A DNA stretch of 64,000 nucleotides from Sphaerotilus sulfidivorans. GTDB taxonomy: Bacteria > Pseudomonadota > Gammaproteobacteria > Burkholderiales > Burkholderiaceae_C. The stretch covers positions 62,001-126,000 of the forward strand of contig NZ_JACCPY010000006.1 of the NCBI RefSeq assembly GCF_013426975.1, given 5' to 3'. Position numbers and translations under genes: made by a program. Every line of letters starts with the position of its first letter. Position 1 is the first letter of the stretch. The notes under the pieces were generated by a model. The model was not told the origin of the DNA and made no database searches. It saw only the letters and a program-made list of their open reading frames with translations. Positions 47,220 to 56,047 of this stretch are shown here, piece after piece.

Positions 47220-48155
47220 TCATTCTGGTGCCTTCTTCGCCGCCTGGCCGCACAGATAGGTCCAGACCAGCGTCGCGGCGGCATTGCTGCTGAGATCGGC
47301 GTGGTCGTAGGGTGGCGCGACCTCGACGCAGTCCATGCCGACCCAGTTCTCGCCGGCCAGCTCCTCGAGCAGCGTCAGCGCCTGCGCGGTGGTCAGGCCG
47401 CCGGGCTCGGGCGTGCCGGTGCCGGGTGCGAAGGCCGGATCGAGCGCGTCGATGTCGAAGCTGAGGTAGAGCGGCGGCTGGCCGCGGGCGGCCCAGCGCG
47501 CCTTCAGCGTGTCGATGACCTCGGCGAGCTGGGCGGCGCTCTCGCGCCCGCGCAGGTCGCGCGCGGTCCAGATCAGGCCGCCCTGGTCGCACACGTAGTC
47601 GCGCGCGGCGCGGTGGCCGGCGCTGCGGATGCCGATCTGCGCAAACGCCTGCGGATCGACCAGGCCCTCCTGGATCGCCTCGTACACCCAGGTGCCGTGG
47701 CCGCTGGGCTCGCCGAAATGGTCTTCCCAGGTGTCGCAGTGGGCATCGAAGTGCAGCACGCCGAGCGGGCGGCCGTGCTGCCGGCGCTGGGCGCGCAGCA
47801 GCGACAGCGTGATCGAGTGGTCGCCGCCGAGCCAGACCATGTGCTGGCGCGCCAGCAGCGCCGCGGCCTGCGGCTCCAGCGCCGCGCGCATGCGCTCCAG
47901 GCTGGTGTTGGGCAGCGCCAGGTCGCCGTGGTCGCACAGCAGCGCGTCGGGCGAGACGTCGAACAGCGGATGGATGCCGTCGCACAGCATGTGGCTGGCC
48001 TGGCGGATCGCGCGCGGGCCGAAGCGCGCGCCGGGGCGGTTGGTGACGGCGCCGTCCCAGGCGATGCCGGCCAGGCCGAAGGGGCGGGGCTGCGGGCCGG
48101 CAGGCACTTTCATGAAGGTGTGGGCGGACAGGAAGGCGAAGGCGTGGTCGCTCAT
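47220..48155 (-). CDS. Ureohydrolase: agmatinase or guanidinobutyrase
   Basis: A 311-residue arginase-fold enzyme. The binuclear manganese motifs are all present: GGDHS, DAHCDTW, and SFDIDALDPAFAPGTGTPEPGG. The last stretch is of the agmatinase/guanidinobutyrase type. It hydrolyses a guanidino compound to urea and an amine; agmatine and 4-guanidinobutyrate are the main candidates. The ATG at 48155 is chosen at the family start. It is divergent from an aminotransferase gene, 48 bases between starts. Confidence 0.88.
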   Translation of the reverse strand: MSDHAFAFLSAHTFMKVPAGPQPRPFGLAGIAWDGAVTNRPGARFGPRAIRQASHMLCDGIHPLFDVSPDALLCDHGDLALPNTSLERMRAALEPQAAALLARQHMVWLGGDHSITLSLLRAQRRQHGRPLGVLHFDAHCDTWEDHFGEPSGHGTWVYEAIQEGLVDPQAFAQIGIRSAGHRAARDYVCDQGGLIWTARDLRGRESAAQLAEVIDTLKARWAARGQPPLYLSFDIDALDPAFAPGTGTPEPGGLTTAQALTLLEELAGENWVGMDCVEVAPPYDHADLSSNAAATLVWTYLCGQAAKKAPE

Positions 48156-48203
48156 GGCTTGAACCGAGGGTCGATCAGGCCCGCAGTGTGCAAGATCCGC
48201 GGC

Positions 48204-49559
48204 ATGAAGACCTCGCCCGAAACCCTGCAGGCCCTGCACGCCGCCGAGGTGCAGCGCTATCTCGACACCCACCCGCGTTCGGTCGCGCTGGCCGACGAGG
48301 CCACCCGCCACTGGCTCTACGGCCTGCCGATGCACTGGATGCGCGACTGGCCGGCGCCGCGGCCGCTGTTCGTCGCCGAGGCGCGCGGCGCGCGGCTGCG
48401 CTGCGTCGATGGGCATGTCTACGACGATTTCTGCCTGGGCGACACCGGCGCGATGTTCGGCCACGGCCCGGCGCCGGTGGCGCAGGCGCTGGCGCTTCAG
48501 GCCGGGCGCGGCCTGACCGCGATGTTGCCGCCCGGGACGCTGCCCGACATCGGCCGGCGGCTGGCTGCGCTGTTCGGGCTGCCGCGCTGGCAGGTCACGC
48601 TGAGCGCGACCGACGCCAACCGCTTCGTGCTGCGCTGGGCGCGCGCGATCACCGGGCGGCCGAAGCTGCTGGTCTTCGAGGGCTGCTATCACGGCACCGT
48701 CGACGACACGCTGGTCGACCGCGCCGACGACGGGCGCACGCTCACCCGCGCCAGTCTGCTCGGCCAGGTGCAGGATCTGGCGATCGGCACCGTCGTCGTG
48801 CCCTTCAACGATGCCGCGGCGGTCGAGGCGGCGCTGGCCGGCGGCGACATCGCGGCGGTGCTGACCGAGCCTGCGCTCACCAACTGCGGCCTGGTGCCGC
48901 CGCTGCCGGGTTTCCTGGAGGCGGTGCAGGCGGCCTGCCGGCGCCACGGCACGCTGCTGGTGCTCGACGAGACGCACACGCTGTCGAGCGGTCCCGGCGG
49001 ACTGGGGCGCCGGCTCGGGCTGCAGCCGGACTTCCTGGTCGCCGGCAAGGCGGTGGCCGGCGGCATGCCCTGCGCGGTCTACGGCTTCACCGATGCGGTG
49101 GCCGAGCGCATGGCGCGCACGAAGGAGGCCGCGCCCGAGGGCCATTCCGGCATCGGCACGACGCTCTCGGGCGGCCTGCTCGGGCTGGCAGCGCTGCAGG
49201 CCTGTCTGGCCGAGGTGATGACGCCTGCGGCCTGGGCGCGCATGGAAGCCGGCGCGGCGCGGCTGCAGGCCGCGCTGGAGCAGGTGATCGCCGCGCGTGC
49301 GCTGCCCTGGAGCGTGACCCGGCTGGGCGCGCGCATGGAGCTGCAGTTCTGTGCCCGCGCGCCGCGCGACGCGCGCGAGGCCGCCGCGGCGATGCACGCG
49401 CCGCTGGAGCGGCTGCTGCACCTGTGGCTGCTCAACCGCGGCGTGCTGCTGACGCCCTTTCACGACATGCTGCTGGTCTCGCCCGAGACGGACGATGCGG
49501 CGATCGACCGGGTCGCGGCGCTGCTCGACCGCTTCCTTGCCGGTCTGACCCCGGCCTGA
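48204..49559 (+). CDS. Class III (aspartate aminotransferase-like fold) PLP aminotransferase
   Basis: A 451-residue PLP enzyme. The cofactor Lys is in LVAGKAVAGGMP (about 281), and the Asp partner in LVLDETHTLSSG. FEGCYHGTVDD is typical of the glutamate-1-semialdehyde aminomutase-like subgroup. The divergent ureohydrolase suggests it works on a product of guanidino-compound degradation such as 4-aminobutyrate or putrescine, but no substrate signature can be read. Confidence 0.87.
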   Translation: MKTSPETLQALHAAEVQRYLDTHPRSVALADEATRHWLYGLPMHWMRDWPAPRPLFVAEARGARLRCVDGHVYDDFCLGDTGAMFGHGPAPVAQALALQAGRGLTAMLPPGTLPDIGRRLAALFGLPRWQVTLSATDANRFVLRWARAITGRPKLLVFEGCYHGTVDDTLVDRADDGRTLTRASLLGQVQDLAIGTVVVPFNDAAAVEAALAGGDIAAVLTEPALTNCGLVPPLPGFLEAVQAACRRHGTLLVLDETHTLSSGPGGLGRRLGLQPDFLVAGKAVAGGMPCAVYGFTDAVAERMARTKEAAPEGHSGIGTTLSGGLLGLAALQACLAEVMTPAAWARMEAGAARLQAALEQVIAARALPWSVTRLGARMELQFCARAPRDAREAAAAMHAPLERLLHLWLLNRGVLLTPFHDMLLVSPETDDAAIDRVAALLDRFLAGLTPA

Positions 49560-49598
49560 TCCGGAATTTTCATGCTGCCGAACATCGTTCCATAATGC

Positions 49599-49634
49599 GG
49601 AAAATTGTTCTGCTGCGGCGCATCAAAATTTTCC
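49599..49634. promoter_or_regulatory. AT-rich spaced inverted repeat upstream of aceA
   Basis: GGAAAATT (49599-49606) and AATTTTCC (49627-49634) are mirror copies 20 bases apart in an AT-rich block that contrasts with the surrounding DNA. A further AATTTTC occurs at 49565-49571. It may be a second regulator site for isocitrate lyase or for the end of the aminotransferase transcript. Confidence 0.35.
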
Positions 49635-49704
49635 ATCGTGAGAAAACTTTTGCCATGATGTGAAATGATCTCTATAAGTTGTTGATTTCATTGGGATCAA
49701 AAAG

Positions 49705-49722
49705 ATGTCTTATATAAGACAT
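49705..49722. promoter_or_regulatory. 18-base perfect palindrome upstream of aceA, probable operator
   Basis: ATGTCTTAT followed directly by its complement ATAAGACAT, at 49705-49722. It ends 92 bases before the aceA ATG in the AT-rich promoter region. The central TTATATAA also looks like a -10 region, so a bound protein would block RNA polymerase. It is a good candidate for the regulator of the glyoxylate shunt. Confidence 0.6.
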
Positions 49723-49814
49723 AAGTGTTGGCGTCCGGAAGGGGCGGGATTAAGCTTGAGCCATCGAACACGCCGTGTTCAGCCTCCTTGAAACACCGTC
49801 GAACGGAGAGACTC

Positions 49815-51131
49815 ATGACGAACCTGACCCGCGAACAACAGATCGCCGCCCTCGAGAAGGACTGGGCCGAGAACCCCCGCTGGAAGCTGGTGAAGCGTGG
49901 CTACAGCGCTGCTGACGTCGTGCGCCTGCGCGGCTCGCTGCAGCCCGAGTACACCCTGGCCCAGCGCGGTGCCCAGGTCCTGTGGGACAAGGTCAACGGC
50001 GGCGCCAAGAAGGGCTATGTCAACGCCTTCGGCGCGATCACCGCCGGTCAGGCGATGCAGCAGGCCAAGGCCGGCCTAGAAGCGGTGTACCTGTCGGGCT
50101 GGCAGGTCGCCGCCGACGGCAACACCTCGGAAACGATGTACCCGGACCAGTCGCTGTACGCCTACGACTCGGTGCCGACGATGGTGCGTCGCATCAACAA
50201 CACCTTCAAGCGCGCCGACGAGATCCAGTGGAGCCGCGGCATCAACCCGGGCGACGAAGGCTACATCGACTACTTCCTGCCGATCGTCGCTGACGCGGAA
50301 GCCGGCTTCGGCGGCGTGCTGAACGCCTTCGAGCTGATGAAGAACATGATCGCGTCGGGCGCTGCCGGCGTTCACTTCGAAGACCAGCTGGCCGCGGCCA
50401 AGAAGTGCGGTCACATGGGTGGCAAGGTGCTGGTCCCGACCCGCGAGGCCGTCGAGAAGCTGATCTCCGCCCGTTTCGCCGCCGACGTGATGGGCGTGCC
50501 GACCCTGATCCTGGCCCGCACCGATGCCGAAGCGGCCAACCTGATCACCTCGGACTACGACGAGAACGACAAGCCCTTCCTGACCGGCGAGCGCACCCAG
50601 GAAGGCTTCTTCCGCGTGAAGAACGGTCTGGAGCAGTCGATCAGCCGCGGCGTCGCCTACGCGCCCTACGCCGACCTGGTGTGGTGCGAGACCGGCGTGC
50701 CCGACATCGGCTTCGCCCGTGAATTCGCGCAGGCCGTGCTGTCGGCCTGCCCGGGCAAGCTGCTGTCGTACAACTGCTCGCCGTCGTTCAACTGGAAGAA
50801 GAACCTGAGCGACAGCCAGATCGCTTCCTTCCAGGAAGAGCTGAGCGCGCTGGGCTACAAGTACCAGTTCATCACGCTGGCCGGCATCCACGTCAACTGG
50901 TACAACACCTTCAAGTTCGCCCACGCCTATGCCCGCGGCGAAGGCATGAAGCACTACGTCAACATGGTCCAGGAGCCGGAATTCCAGGCCCGCGAACAAG
51001 GCTACACCTTCGTGTCGCACCAGCAGGAAGTCGGCACCGGCTACTTCGACGAAGTGACCACCGTGATCCAGGGCGGGTCGTCCAGCGTCAAGGCGCTGAC
51101 CGGCTCGACCGAGGAAGAGCAGTTCCACTGA
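49815..51131 (+). CDS. aceA: Isocitrate lyase
   Basis: A 438-residue enzyme that splits isocitrate into glyoxylate and succinate, the first step of the glyoxylate shunt for growth on acetate and fatty acids. The catalytic loop KKCGHMGGK and the SYNCSPSFNW block are intact. Codon choice is markedly biased to C-ending codons, as expected for a highly expressed gene. GGAGAG precedes the ATG. The intrinsic terminator at 51241-51276 follows. Malate synthase is not in the window. Confidence 0.97.
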   Translation: MTNLTREQQIAALEKDWAENPRWKLVKRGYSAADVVRLRGSLQPEYTLAQRGAQVLWDKVNGGAKKGYVNAFGAITAGQAMQQAKAGLEAVYLSGWQVAADGNTSETMYPDQSLYAYDSVPTMVRRINNTFKRADEIQWSRGINPGDEGYIDYFLPIVADAEAGFGGVLNAFELMKNMIASGAAGVHFEDQLAAAKKCGHMGGKVLVPTREAVEKLISARFAADVMGVPTLILARTDAEAANLITSDYDENDKPFLTGERTQEGFFRVKNGLEQSISRGVAYAPYADLVWCETGVPDIGFAREFAQAVLSACPGKLLSYNCSPSFNWKKNLSDSQIASFQEELSALGYKYQFITLAGIHVNWYNTFKFAHAYARGEGMKHYVNMVQEPEFQAREQGYTFVSHQQEVGTGYFDEVTTVIQGGSSSVKALTGSTEEEQFH

Positions 51132-51240
51132 TGACTGCTCCGGCGCCCGTGCGGGCCGGTCCGTGATCCGGTCGGCCGTGCGGGTGCCAACCCACAGTTC
51201 ATGTGGCTTTGCAACGTTCTGTTTTGAGTTCTGTTCTTGA

Positions 51241-51276
51241 AGGCCTCGGAGTTCATGCCTCCGGGGCCTCTTTTTT
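51241..51276 (+). terminator. Rho-independent terminator after aceA
   Basis: An 11-bp stem, AGGCCTCGGAG (51241-51251) with CTCCGGGGCCT (51259-51269) including one T-G pair, has a 7-base loop and is followed by C and six T. It lies 110 bases after the aceA stop. Confidence 0.9.
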
Positions 51277-51367
51277 GGTGCGATCGCGATGCCGGGAAGC
51301 ATCGGATAAAATGCGAAGATCCTTCCGATCCACCGACCAGCAAGACACGGGAAAGGCACCAAGGGTT

Positions 51368-51415
51368 ATGACACCGCGAACTTCACCGTCATCACGGACC
51401 GCCACCGCGGTCTGA
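51368..51415 (+). CDS. Putative thrS leader peptide, 4 Thr in 15 residues
   Basis: A short ORF reading [15 protein letters not shown] with Thr codons ACA, ACT, ACC and ACC. It ends 40 bases before the terminator in front of thrS. A weak GGGAAAGG lies 12 bases upstream. An in-frame ATG at 51311 would lengthen it, but overlaps the likely -10 box. If translated, ribosome stalling at Thr codons under threonyl-tRNA shortage could prevent the terminator from forming. This is inferred from arrangement. Confidence 0.45.
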   Translation: MTPRTSPSSRTATAV

Positions 51416-51429
51416 CCGGTCGGCCGCGG
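51405..51429 (+). promoter_or_regulatory. Leader hairpin overlapping the end of the Thr-rich ORF
   Basis: CCGCGG at 51405-51410 and 51424-51429 can pair with a 13-base loop. The left arm overlaps the last codons of the leader ORF, the position of a pause or protector hairpin in attenuators. The 3' arm has partial complementarity to the terminator stem. Confidence 0.35.
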
Positions 51430-51455
51430 CTTGTTTCCCGACAGTCCCCAGACGG

Positions 51456-51480
51456 AAAGCGCGGCGACCCCGCGCTTTTT
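51456..51480 (+). terminator. Intrinsic terminator in the thrS leader (attenuator)
   Basis: AAAGCGCGG (51456-51464) pairs with CCGCGCTTT (51470-51478) around a 5-base loop, merging into a T run to 51480 and continuing GCTTTT. It stands 36 bases upstream of the thrS ATG and downstream of the putative promoter, so it must be overcome for thrS expression. Confidence 0.75.
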
Positions 51481-51516
51481 GCTTTTCCGAATTCCTCTTC
51501 CGTCCAAGGTTCCCCG

Positions 51517-53442
51517 ATGATCTCGATCCAGCTCCCCGATGGCTCCCTGCGTGAATTTCCCGGCCCGGTCACGGTGGCCGATGTCGCCGCGTCGATCGGC
51601 ACCGGCCTGGCCAAGGCGGCCCTGGCCGGTCGGGTCGGCGCGGGCGAGGGCGCGCGCCTGGTCGACACCAGCCACCTGATCGAGGCCGACACGAAGCTGG
51701 CGATCATCACCGCCAAGGATGCCGACGGCCTGGACATCATCCGCCACTCGACCGCCCACCTGCTGGCCTACGCGGTCAAGGAGCTCTTCCCCGACGCGCA
51801 GGTCACCATCGGCCCGACGATCGAGCACGGCTTCTACTACGACTTCGCCTACAAGCGCCCCTTCACGCCCGAGGATCTGGCGGCCATCGAGAAGAAGATG
51901 CTTGAGCTGGCGAACAAGGACGAGAAGGTGGTGCGCCGCGTGCTGCCGCGCGACGAGGCGGTCGACTACTTCAAGTCGATCGGCGAGGCCTACAAGGCCG
52001 AGATCATCGAGAGCATCCCGGCCGACCAGGACGTCTCGCTCTACGCCGAGGGCGCCTTCACCGACCTGTGCCGCGGCCCGCACGTGCCCAGCACCGGCAA
52101 GCTCAAGTTCTTCAAGCTGATGAAGGTGGCCGGCGCCTACTGGCGCGGTGACCACCGCAACGAGATGCTGCAACGCGTCTACGGCACCGCCTGGGCCACC
52201 AAGGACGATCTGCAGAAGTACCTGACGATGCTGGAAGAAGCCGAGAAGCGCGACCACCGCCGCCTGGGCCGCGAACTCGATCTCTTCCACATGGACGAGC
52301 ATTCGCCCGGCACCGTCTTCTGGCACCCGAAGGGCTGGACGGTCTGGCAGGCGGTCGAGCAGTACATGCGCGCGGTCTACCGCGACAACGGCTACCAGGA
52401 GGTCAAGGGCCCGCAGATCCTCGACAAGGGTCTGTGGGAGAAGACCGGCCACTGGGACAAGTACCGCGACAACATGTTCGTGACCGAGTCGGAGAAGCGC
52501 GACTATGCGCTCAAGCCGATGAACTGCCCCGGCCACATCCTCATCTACAAGCAGGGCATCAAGAGCTACCGCGACCTGCCGCTGCGCTACGGCGAGTTCG
52601 GCCAGTGCCACCGCAACGAGCCCACAGGCGGTCTGCACGGCATCATGCGCGTGCGCGGCTTCACGCAGGACGATGGCCACATCTTCTGCACCGAGGACCA
52701 GATCCAGGCCGAGTGCGACGCCTTCACCGCGCTGCTGCAGAAGGTCTACGCCGATTTCGGCTTCACCGAGATCCTCTACAAGGTCGCGACGCGGCCCGAG
52801 AAGCGCATCGGCGCCGACGCGCTCTGGGACAAGGCCGAGAGCGCGCTGATCGAGAGCCTGCGCCGCACCGGCTGCGAGTTCGAGATCGCCCCGGGCGACG
52901 GCGCCTTCTACGGCCCGAAGATCGAGTACACGCTGAAGGATGCGCTCGGCCGCCACTGGCAGTGCGGCACGATCCAGGTCGATTTCTCGCTGCCTGAGCG
53001 ACTGGGTGCGGAATATGTCGCGGAATCGGGCGACCGGGTGCATCCGGTGATGCTGCACCGCGCCATTCTCGGCAGCCTGGAGCGTTTCATCGGCATCCTG
53101 ATCGAGGAGCACGCCGGCGCGCTGCCTTCCTGGCTGGCGCCGATCCAGGTCGTGGTGCTGAACATTACCGATGCGCAGGCCGACTACGCGCGCGACGTGG
53201 CCAAAACGCTGCAAAAACAAGGACTTAGGGTCTCGCTCGATTTGCGCAATGAAAAGATCACGTATAAAATCCGCGAGCATTCTTTGCAGAAGGTTCCTTA
53301 CCTGCTCGTTGTCGGTGACAAGGAGAGGGCCGCGGGGGCCGTTGCAGTGCGCGCCCGAGGCAATCAGGACCTCGGGGTGATGGCTCTCGAAGCCTTCTCC
53401 CAGAAGATCGCCGCCGAACTGGCTCCTGTGCGGAGCGAGTGA
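51517..53442 (+). CDS. thrS: Threonyl-tRNA synthetase
   Basis: A 641-residue class II synthetase. It has an N-terminal TGS domain (about 1-62) and an editing domain with the HxxxH motif ([11 protein letters not shown]). The catalytic core follows with MNCPGH (zinc Cys), [12 protein letters not shown] (motif 2) and a motif 3 containing [16 protein letters not shown], then the anticodon-binding domain. Length equals E. coli ThrS (642). Near its 3' end, codons become AT-richer (around 53200-53300). It heads the thrS-infC-rpmI-rplT cluster. Confidence 0.98.
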   Translation: MISIQLPDGSLREFPGPVTVADVAASIGTGLAKAALAGRVGAGEGARLVDTSHLIEADTKLAIITAKDADGLDIIRHSTAHLLAYAVKELFPDAQVTIGPTIEHGFYYDFAYKRPFTPEDLAAIEKKMLELANKDEKVVRRVLPRDEAVDYFKSIGEAYKAEIIESIPADQDVSLYAEGAFTDLCRGPHVPSTGKLKFFKLMKVAGAYWRGDHRNEMLQRVYGTAWATKDDLQKYLTMLEEAEKRDHRRLGRELDLFHMDEHSPGTVFWHPKGWTVWQAVEQYMRAVYRDNGYQEVKGPQILDKGLWEKTGHWDKYRDNMFVTESEKRDYALKPMNCPGHILIYKQGIKSYRDLPLRYGEFGQCHRNEPTGGLHGIMRVRGFTQDDGHIFCTEDQIQAECDAFTALLQKVYADFGFTEILYKVATRPEKRIGADALWDKAESALIESLRRTGCEFEIAPGDGAFYGPKIEYTLKDALGRHWQCGTIQVDFSLPERLGAEYVAESGDRVHPVMLHRAILGSLERFIGILIEEHAGALPSWLAPIQVVVLNITDAQADYARDVAKTLQKQGLRVSLDLRNEKITYKIREHSLQKVPYLLVVGDKERAAGAVAVRARGNQDLGVMALEAFSQKIAAELAPVRSE

Positions 53443-53519
53443 GGTCCGGCGCCTTCGGTCCTTGTCCCCAGGCGTGAATCCATGGTTTTTGGGTCGCCAG
53501 CCCTTGAAGGAATCTCACC

Positions 53520-54068
53520 ATCGCTACCTTTCTTGATCGCCGCACGCCCAACGCGGAGCGCAAGCATCGTCTCAACCGCGAGATCGTCGTCCCCGAAGTT
53601 CGTCTGAACGGACCGGAAAACGAGCCGCTGGGCATCGTCAGCATCCAGGAGGCCCTGCGGCTGGCCGCCGAAAGCGACGTGGACCTGGTGGAGATCTCCG
53701 CGACGGCGCAGCCGCCGGTGTGCCGCCTGATGGACTACGGCAAGTTCAAGTATCAGGAACAGAAGCGTGCCGCGGAGGCCAAGGCCAAGCAGCACGTCAT
53801 CGACGTGAAGGAAGTCAAGTTCCGTCCGGGCACGGACGAAGGCGACTACCAGATCAAGATGCGCAACCTGCGCCGCTTCCTCGAGGATGGCGACAAGGGC
53901 AAGGTCACGCTGCGTTTCCGTGGCCGCGAGATCACCCACCAGGACATCGGCATGCGCCTGCTGGAGCGGGTGCGCGACGAGCTGACCGATGTGTCGGTGG
54001 TCGAGCACATGCCCAAGCTCGAAGGCCGCCAGATGATCATGGTGCTGGCGCCGAAGCGCAAGAAATGA
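53520..54068 (+). CDS. infC: Translation initiation factor IF-3 with ATC start
   Basis: A 182-residue factor that keeps the 30S subunit free and checks start-codon fidelity. The N-domain ([33 protein letters not shown]) and C-domain ([35 protein letters not shown]) are complete. No ATG/GTG/TTG starts the frame at the right place; ATC at 53520, with AAGGA 8 bases before it, fits the family N-terminus. Non-canonical AUU/AUC starts in infC allow IF-3 to repress its own synthesis. Confidence 0.95.
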   Translation: MATFLDRRTPNAERKHRLNREIVVPEVRLNGPENEPLGIVSIQEALRLAAESDVDLVEISATAQPPVCRLMDYGKFKYQEQKRAAEAKAKQHVIDVKEVKFRPGTDEGDYQIKMRNLRRFLEDGDKGKVTLRFRGREITHQDIGMRLLERVRDELTDVSVVEHMPKLEGRQMIMVLAPKRKK

Positions 54069-54073
54069 TCTCC

Positions 54074-54124
54074 GCCAGCTCCCGCGCTTGCGCGGGGCTG
54101 GCACAAAAGTCGCCGCTCGGCGAC
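54074..54124 (+). promoter_or_regulatory. Stem-loops in the infC-rpmI spacer, possible L20 control region
   Basis: Directly after infC a 13-bp stem with one bulge forms: GCCAGC-T-CCCGCGC (54074-54087) with GCGCGGG-GCTGGC (54090-54102). A second hairpin, GTCGCC/GGCGAC (54109-54114, 54119-54124), follows. In E. coli, ribosomal protein L20 represses rpmI-rplT by binding RNA structure in this spacer. The position agrees, but the sequence does not prove the same mechanism. Confidence 0.4.
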
Positions 54125-54239
54125 AATCGACGTTTTTCGAGCGCGCAGCGGTCTGGTCGCCGCTGTCGCTCAGTGCCCGCAGGCCCCCAAGAGTCCGAGT
54201 CGTTCGGGCCGCCTCGCAGGAACATTCCAAGGAGCAGTC

Positions 54240-54443
54240 ATGCCCAAGATGAAGACCAAGAGCAGCGCGAAGAAGCGTTTTCGCGTGCGTCCGGGTGGTA
54301 CCGTGAAGCGCGGCCAAGCCTTCAAGCGCCACATCCTGACCAAGAAGTCGACCAAGACGAAGCGCCAGCTGCGCGGTGCCGCCAATGTGCATGAGACCAA
54401 CATGGGTCACATGGCACAGATGCTGCCGTTCGCCGGTCTGTAA
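54240..54443 (+). CDS. rpmI: Ribosomal protein bL35
   Basis: A 67-residue, very basic protein with the family start [14 protein letters not shown] and the block [22 protein letters not shown] lies 7 bases before the ATG. rplT follows 25 bases later. It is part of the large ribosomal subunit. Confidence 0.98.
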   Translation: MPKMKTKSSAKKRFRVRPGGTVKRGQAFKRHILTKKSTKTKRQLRGAANVHETNMGHMAQMLPFAGL

Positions 54444-54468
54444 TTCACCACACTGAAGGAGTCACACA

Positions 54469-54825
54469 ATGCCTCGCGTCAAACGTGGTGTTACCGCCCG
54501 CGCCCGTCACAAGAAGGTCCTCGCCCTCGCCAAGGGTTTCCGTGGTCGTCGCAAGAACGTCTATCGCATCGCCAAGCAGGCGGTGATGAAGGCGGGCCAG
54601 TACGCCTACCGTGACCGCCGTGCCAAGAAGCGCGAATTCCGTCGCCTGTGGATCGCGCGTATCAACGCCGGTTCGCGCGCTCTGGGCCTGACGTACAGCA
54701 AGTTCGTCGCCGGCCTGAAGAAGGCCAAGATCGACCTGGACCGCAAGGTCCTGGCCGACCTCGCCGTCAACGATCCTGCCGCCTTCGGCAGCATCGTCGA
54801 GAAGGTGAAGGCCCAGCTCGCTTGA
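54469..54825 (+). CDS. rplT: Ribosomal protein bL20
   Basis: A 118-residue 50S protein essential for early assembly. The N-terminal basic tail ([18 protein letters not shown]) and the C-terminal globular part ([21 protein letters not shown]) are typical. It probably also represses its own operon, as in E. coli. AAGGAG precedes the ATG. A strong terminator follows. Confidence 0.98.
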   Translation: MPRVKRGVTARARHKKVLALAKGFRGRRKNVYRIAKQAVMKAGQYAYRDRRAKKREFRRLWIARINAGSRALGLTYSKFVAGLKKAKIDLDRKVLADLAVNDPAAFGSIVEKVKAQLA

Positions 54826-54870
54826 GTCTGACGGCACCGGAAGCGGTTCGCGCCGTTTCCGTGTCCCTCG

Positions 54871-54902
54871 AAAAAGGCCGACACTGCGTTCGGCCTTTTT
54901 TC
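54871..54902 (+). terminator. Rho-independent terminator after rplT
   Basis: AAAAAGGCCGA (54871-54881) pairs with TCGGCCTTTTT (54890-54900) around an 8-base loop, and the T run continues by one base. It separates rplT from pheS, 57 bases further on. Partial read-through would allow coexpression. No Phe-rich leader ORF is visible here. Confidence 0.9.
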
Positions 54903-54958
54903 TTGGCTGTCGCCGCCCGCAGGTGCGCGCGACGGCAGCATGCACAACCCGTCCCCCG

Positions 54959-56002
54959 ATGAACGATCTCGACCAACTCGTGCAGGCCGCGCAGGCCGAC
55001 TTCGCGGCGGCCACCACGCCCGCCCAGCTCGAAGACGCCAAGGCGCGCTACACCGGCAAGACCGGTCAGGTGACCGAGCTGCTCAAGGGCATGGCGAAAC
55101 TGTCGCCCGAAGAGAAGAAGACCCGCGGCGCCGCGATCAACGAGACCAAGCAGCGCATCGAAGCCGCGCTCACCGCCCGCCGCCAGGCGCTGGCCGAGGC
55201 CGAACTGCAGGCGCAGCTCAAGGCCGAGGCGCTCGATGTCACGCTGCCCGGTCGCGGCCGCTCCGTCGGGGGCCTGCATCCGGTGTCGCGCACGATGGAG
55301 CGCATCGAGCAGATCTTCGGCTCGATGGGCTTCGACGTCGCCGACGGCCCCGAGATCGAGACCGACTGGTACAGCTTCACCGCGCTGAACAATCCGGAGA
55401 ACCATCCGGCGCGTTCGATGCAGGACACCTTCTACGTCGACATGAAGGACGAGGCCGGCCGCCCGCTGTGCCTGCGCCCGCACACCTCGCCGATGCAGGT
55501 GCGCTATGCGCGCCAGCATGCCGCCACCCATGCCGGCAAGGATCCGCTGCCCGAGATCCGCGTCATCGCGCCGGGCCGCACCTACCGCGTCGACAGCGAC
55601 GCGACCCATTCGCCGATGTTCCACCAGTGCGAAGGCCTGTGGATCGGCGAGAACGTCTCGTTCAAGGACCTGAAGGCGGTCTTCACCGACTTCTTCCGCA
55701 CCTTCTTCGAGACGGACGATCTGCAGCTGCGCTTCCGCCCCAGCTTCTTCCCCTTCACCGAGCCGTCGGCCGAGGTCGACATCGCCTTCTCGTCGGGGCC
55801 GCTGAAGGGCCGCTGGCTGGAGGTGGCCGGCTCCGGCCAGGTGCACCCGAACGTGGTGCGCAACTTCGGCCTGGATCCGGAGCGCCACATCGGCTTCGCC
55901 TTCGGCATGGGCCCGGACCGGCTGACGATGCTGCGCTACGGCGTGGCCGACCTGCGCCTGTTCTTCGAGGGCGATCTGCGCTTCCTCGGCCAGTTCCGCT
56001 GA
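54959..56002 (+). CDS. pheS: Phenylalanyl-tRNA synthetase alpha subunit
   Basis: A 347-residue class II catalytic subunit. The N-terminal coiled-coil arm (about 1-90) is followed by the active-site core with [24 protein letters not shown] (motif 2 vicinity) and [17 protein letters not shown] (motif 3, with the amino acid pocket residue Gly in FGMG). It pairs with PheT as an alpha2beta2 enzyme. pheT starts 45 bases later. Confidence 0.98.
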   Translation: MNDLDQLVQAAQADFAAATTPAQLEDAKARYTGKTGQVTELLKGMAKLSPEEKKTRGAAINETKQRIEAALTARRQALAEAELQAQLKAEALDVTLPGRGRSVGGLHPVSRTMERIEQIFGSMGFDVADGPEIETDWYSFTALNNPENHPARSMQDTFYVDMKDEAGRPLCLRPHTSPMQVRYARQHAATHAGKDPLPEIRVIAPGRTYRVDSDATHSPMFHQCEGLWIGENVSFKDLKAVFTDFFRTFFETDDLQLRFRPSFFPFTEPSAEVDIAFSSGPLKGRWLEVAGSGQVHPNVVRNFGLDPERHIGFAFGMGPDRLTMLRYGVADLRLFFEGDLRFLGQFR

Positions 56003-56047
56003 TTTCCCGGCCCAGCCCGCCACGCCCCGGATTCCAAGGACCAGAAG

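Larger units (their letters stand above)
51132..51516 (+). other. aceA-thrS intergenic region (385 bases)
   Basis: It holds the aceA terminator (51241-51276), a possible -10 box TAAAAT at 51307-51312, a 15-codon Thr-rich ORF (51368-51415) and a second intrinsic terminator (51456-51480) just before thrS. The order is that of an attenuated leader. Between 51132 and 51240 I see no gene or clear signal. Confidence 0.6.

Noticed and set aside
51311-51415. Longer thrS leader ORF from ATG 51311
   Set aside because: It overlaps the likely -10 box at 51307-51312, so the first codons would not be transcribed; the ATG at 51368 is more plausible.
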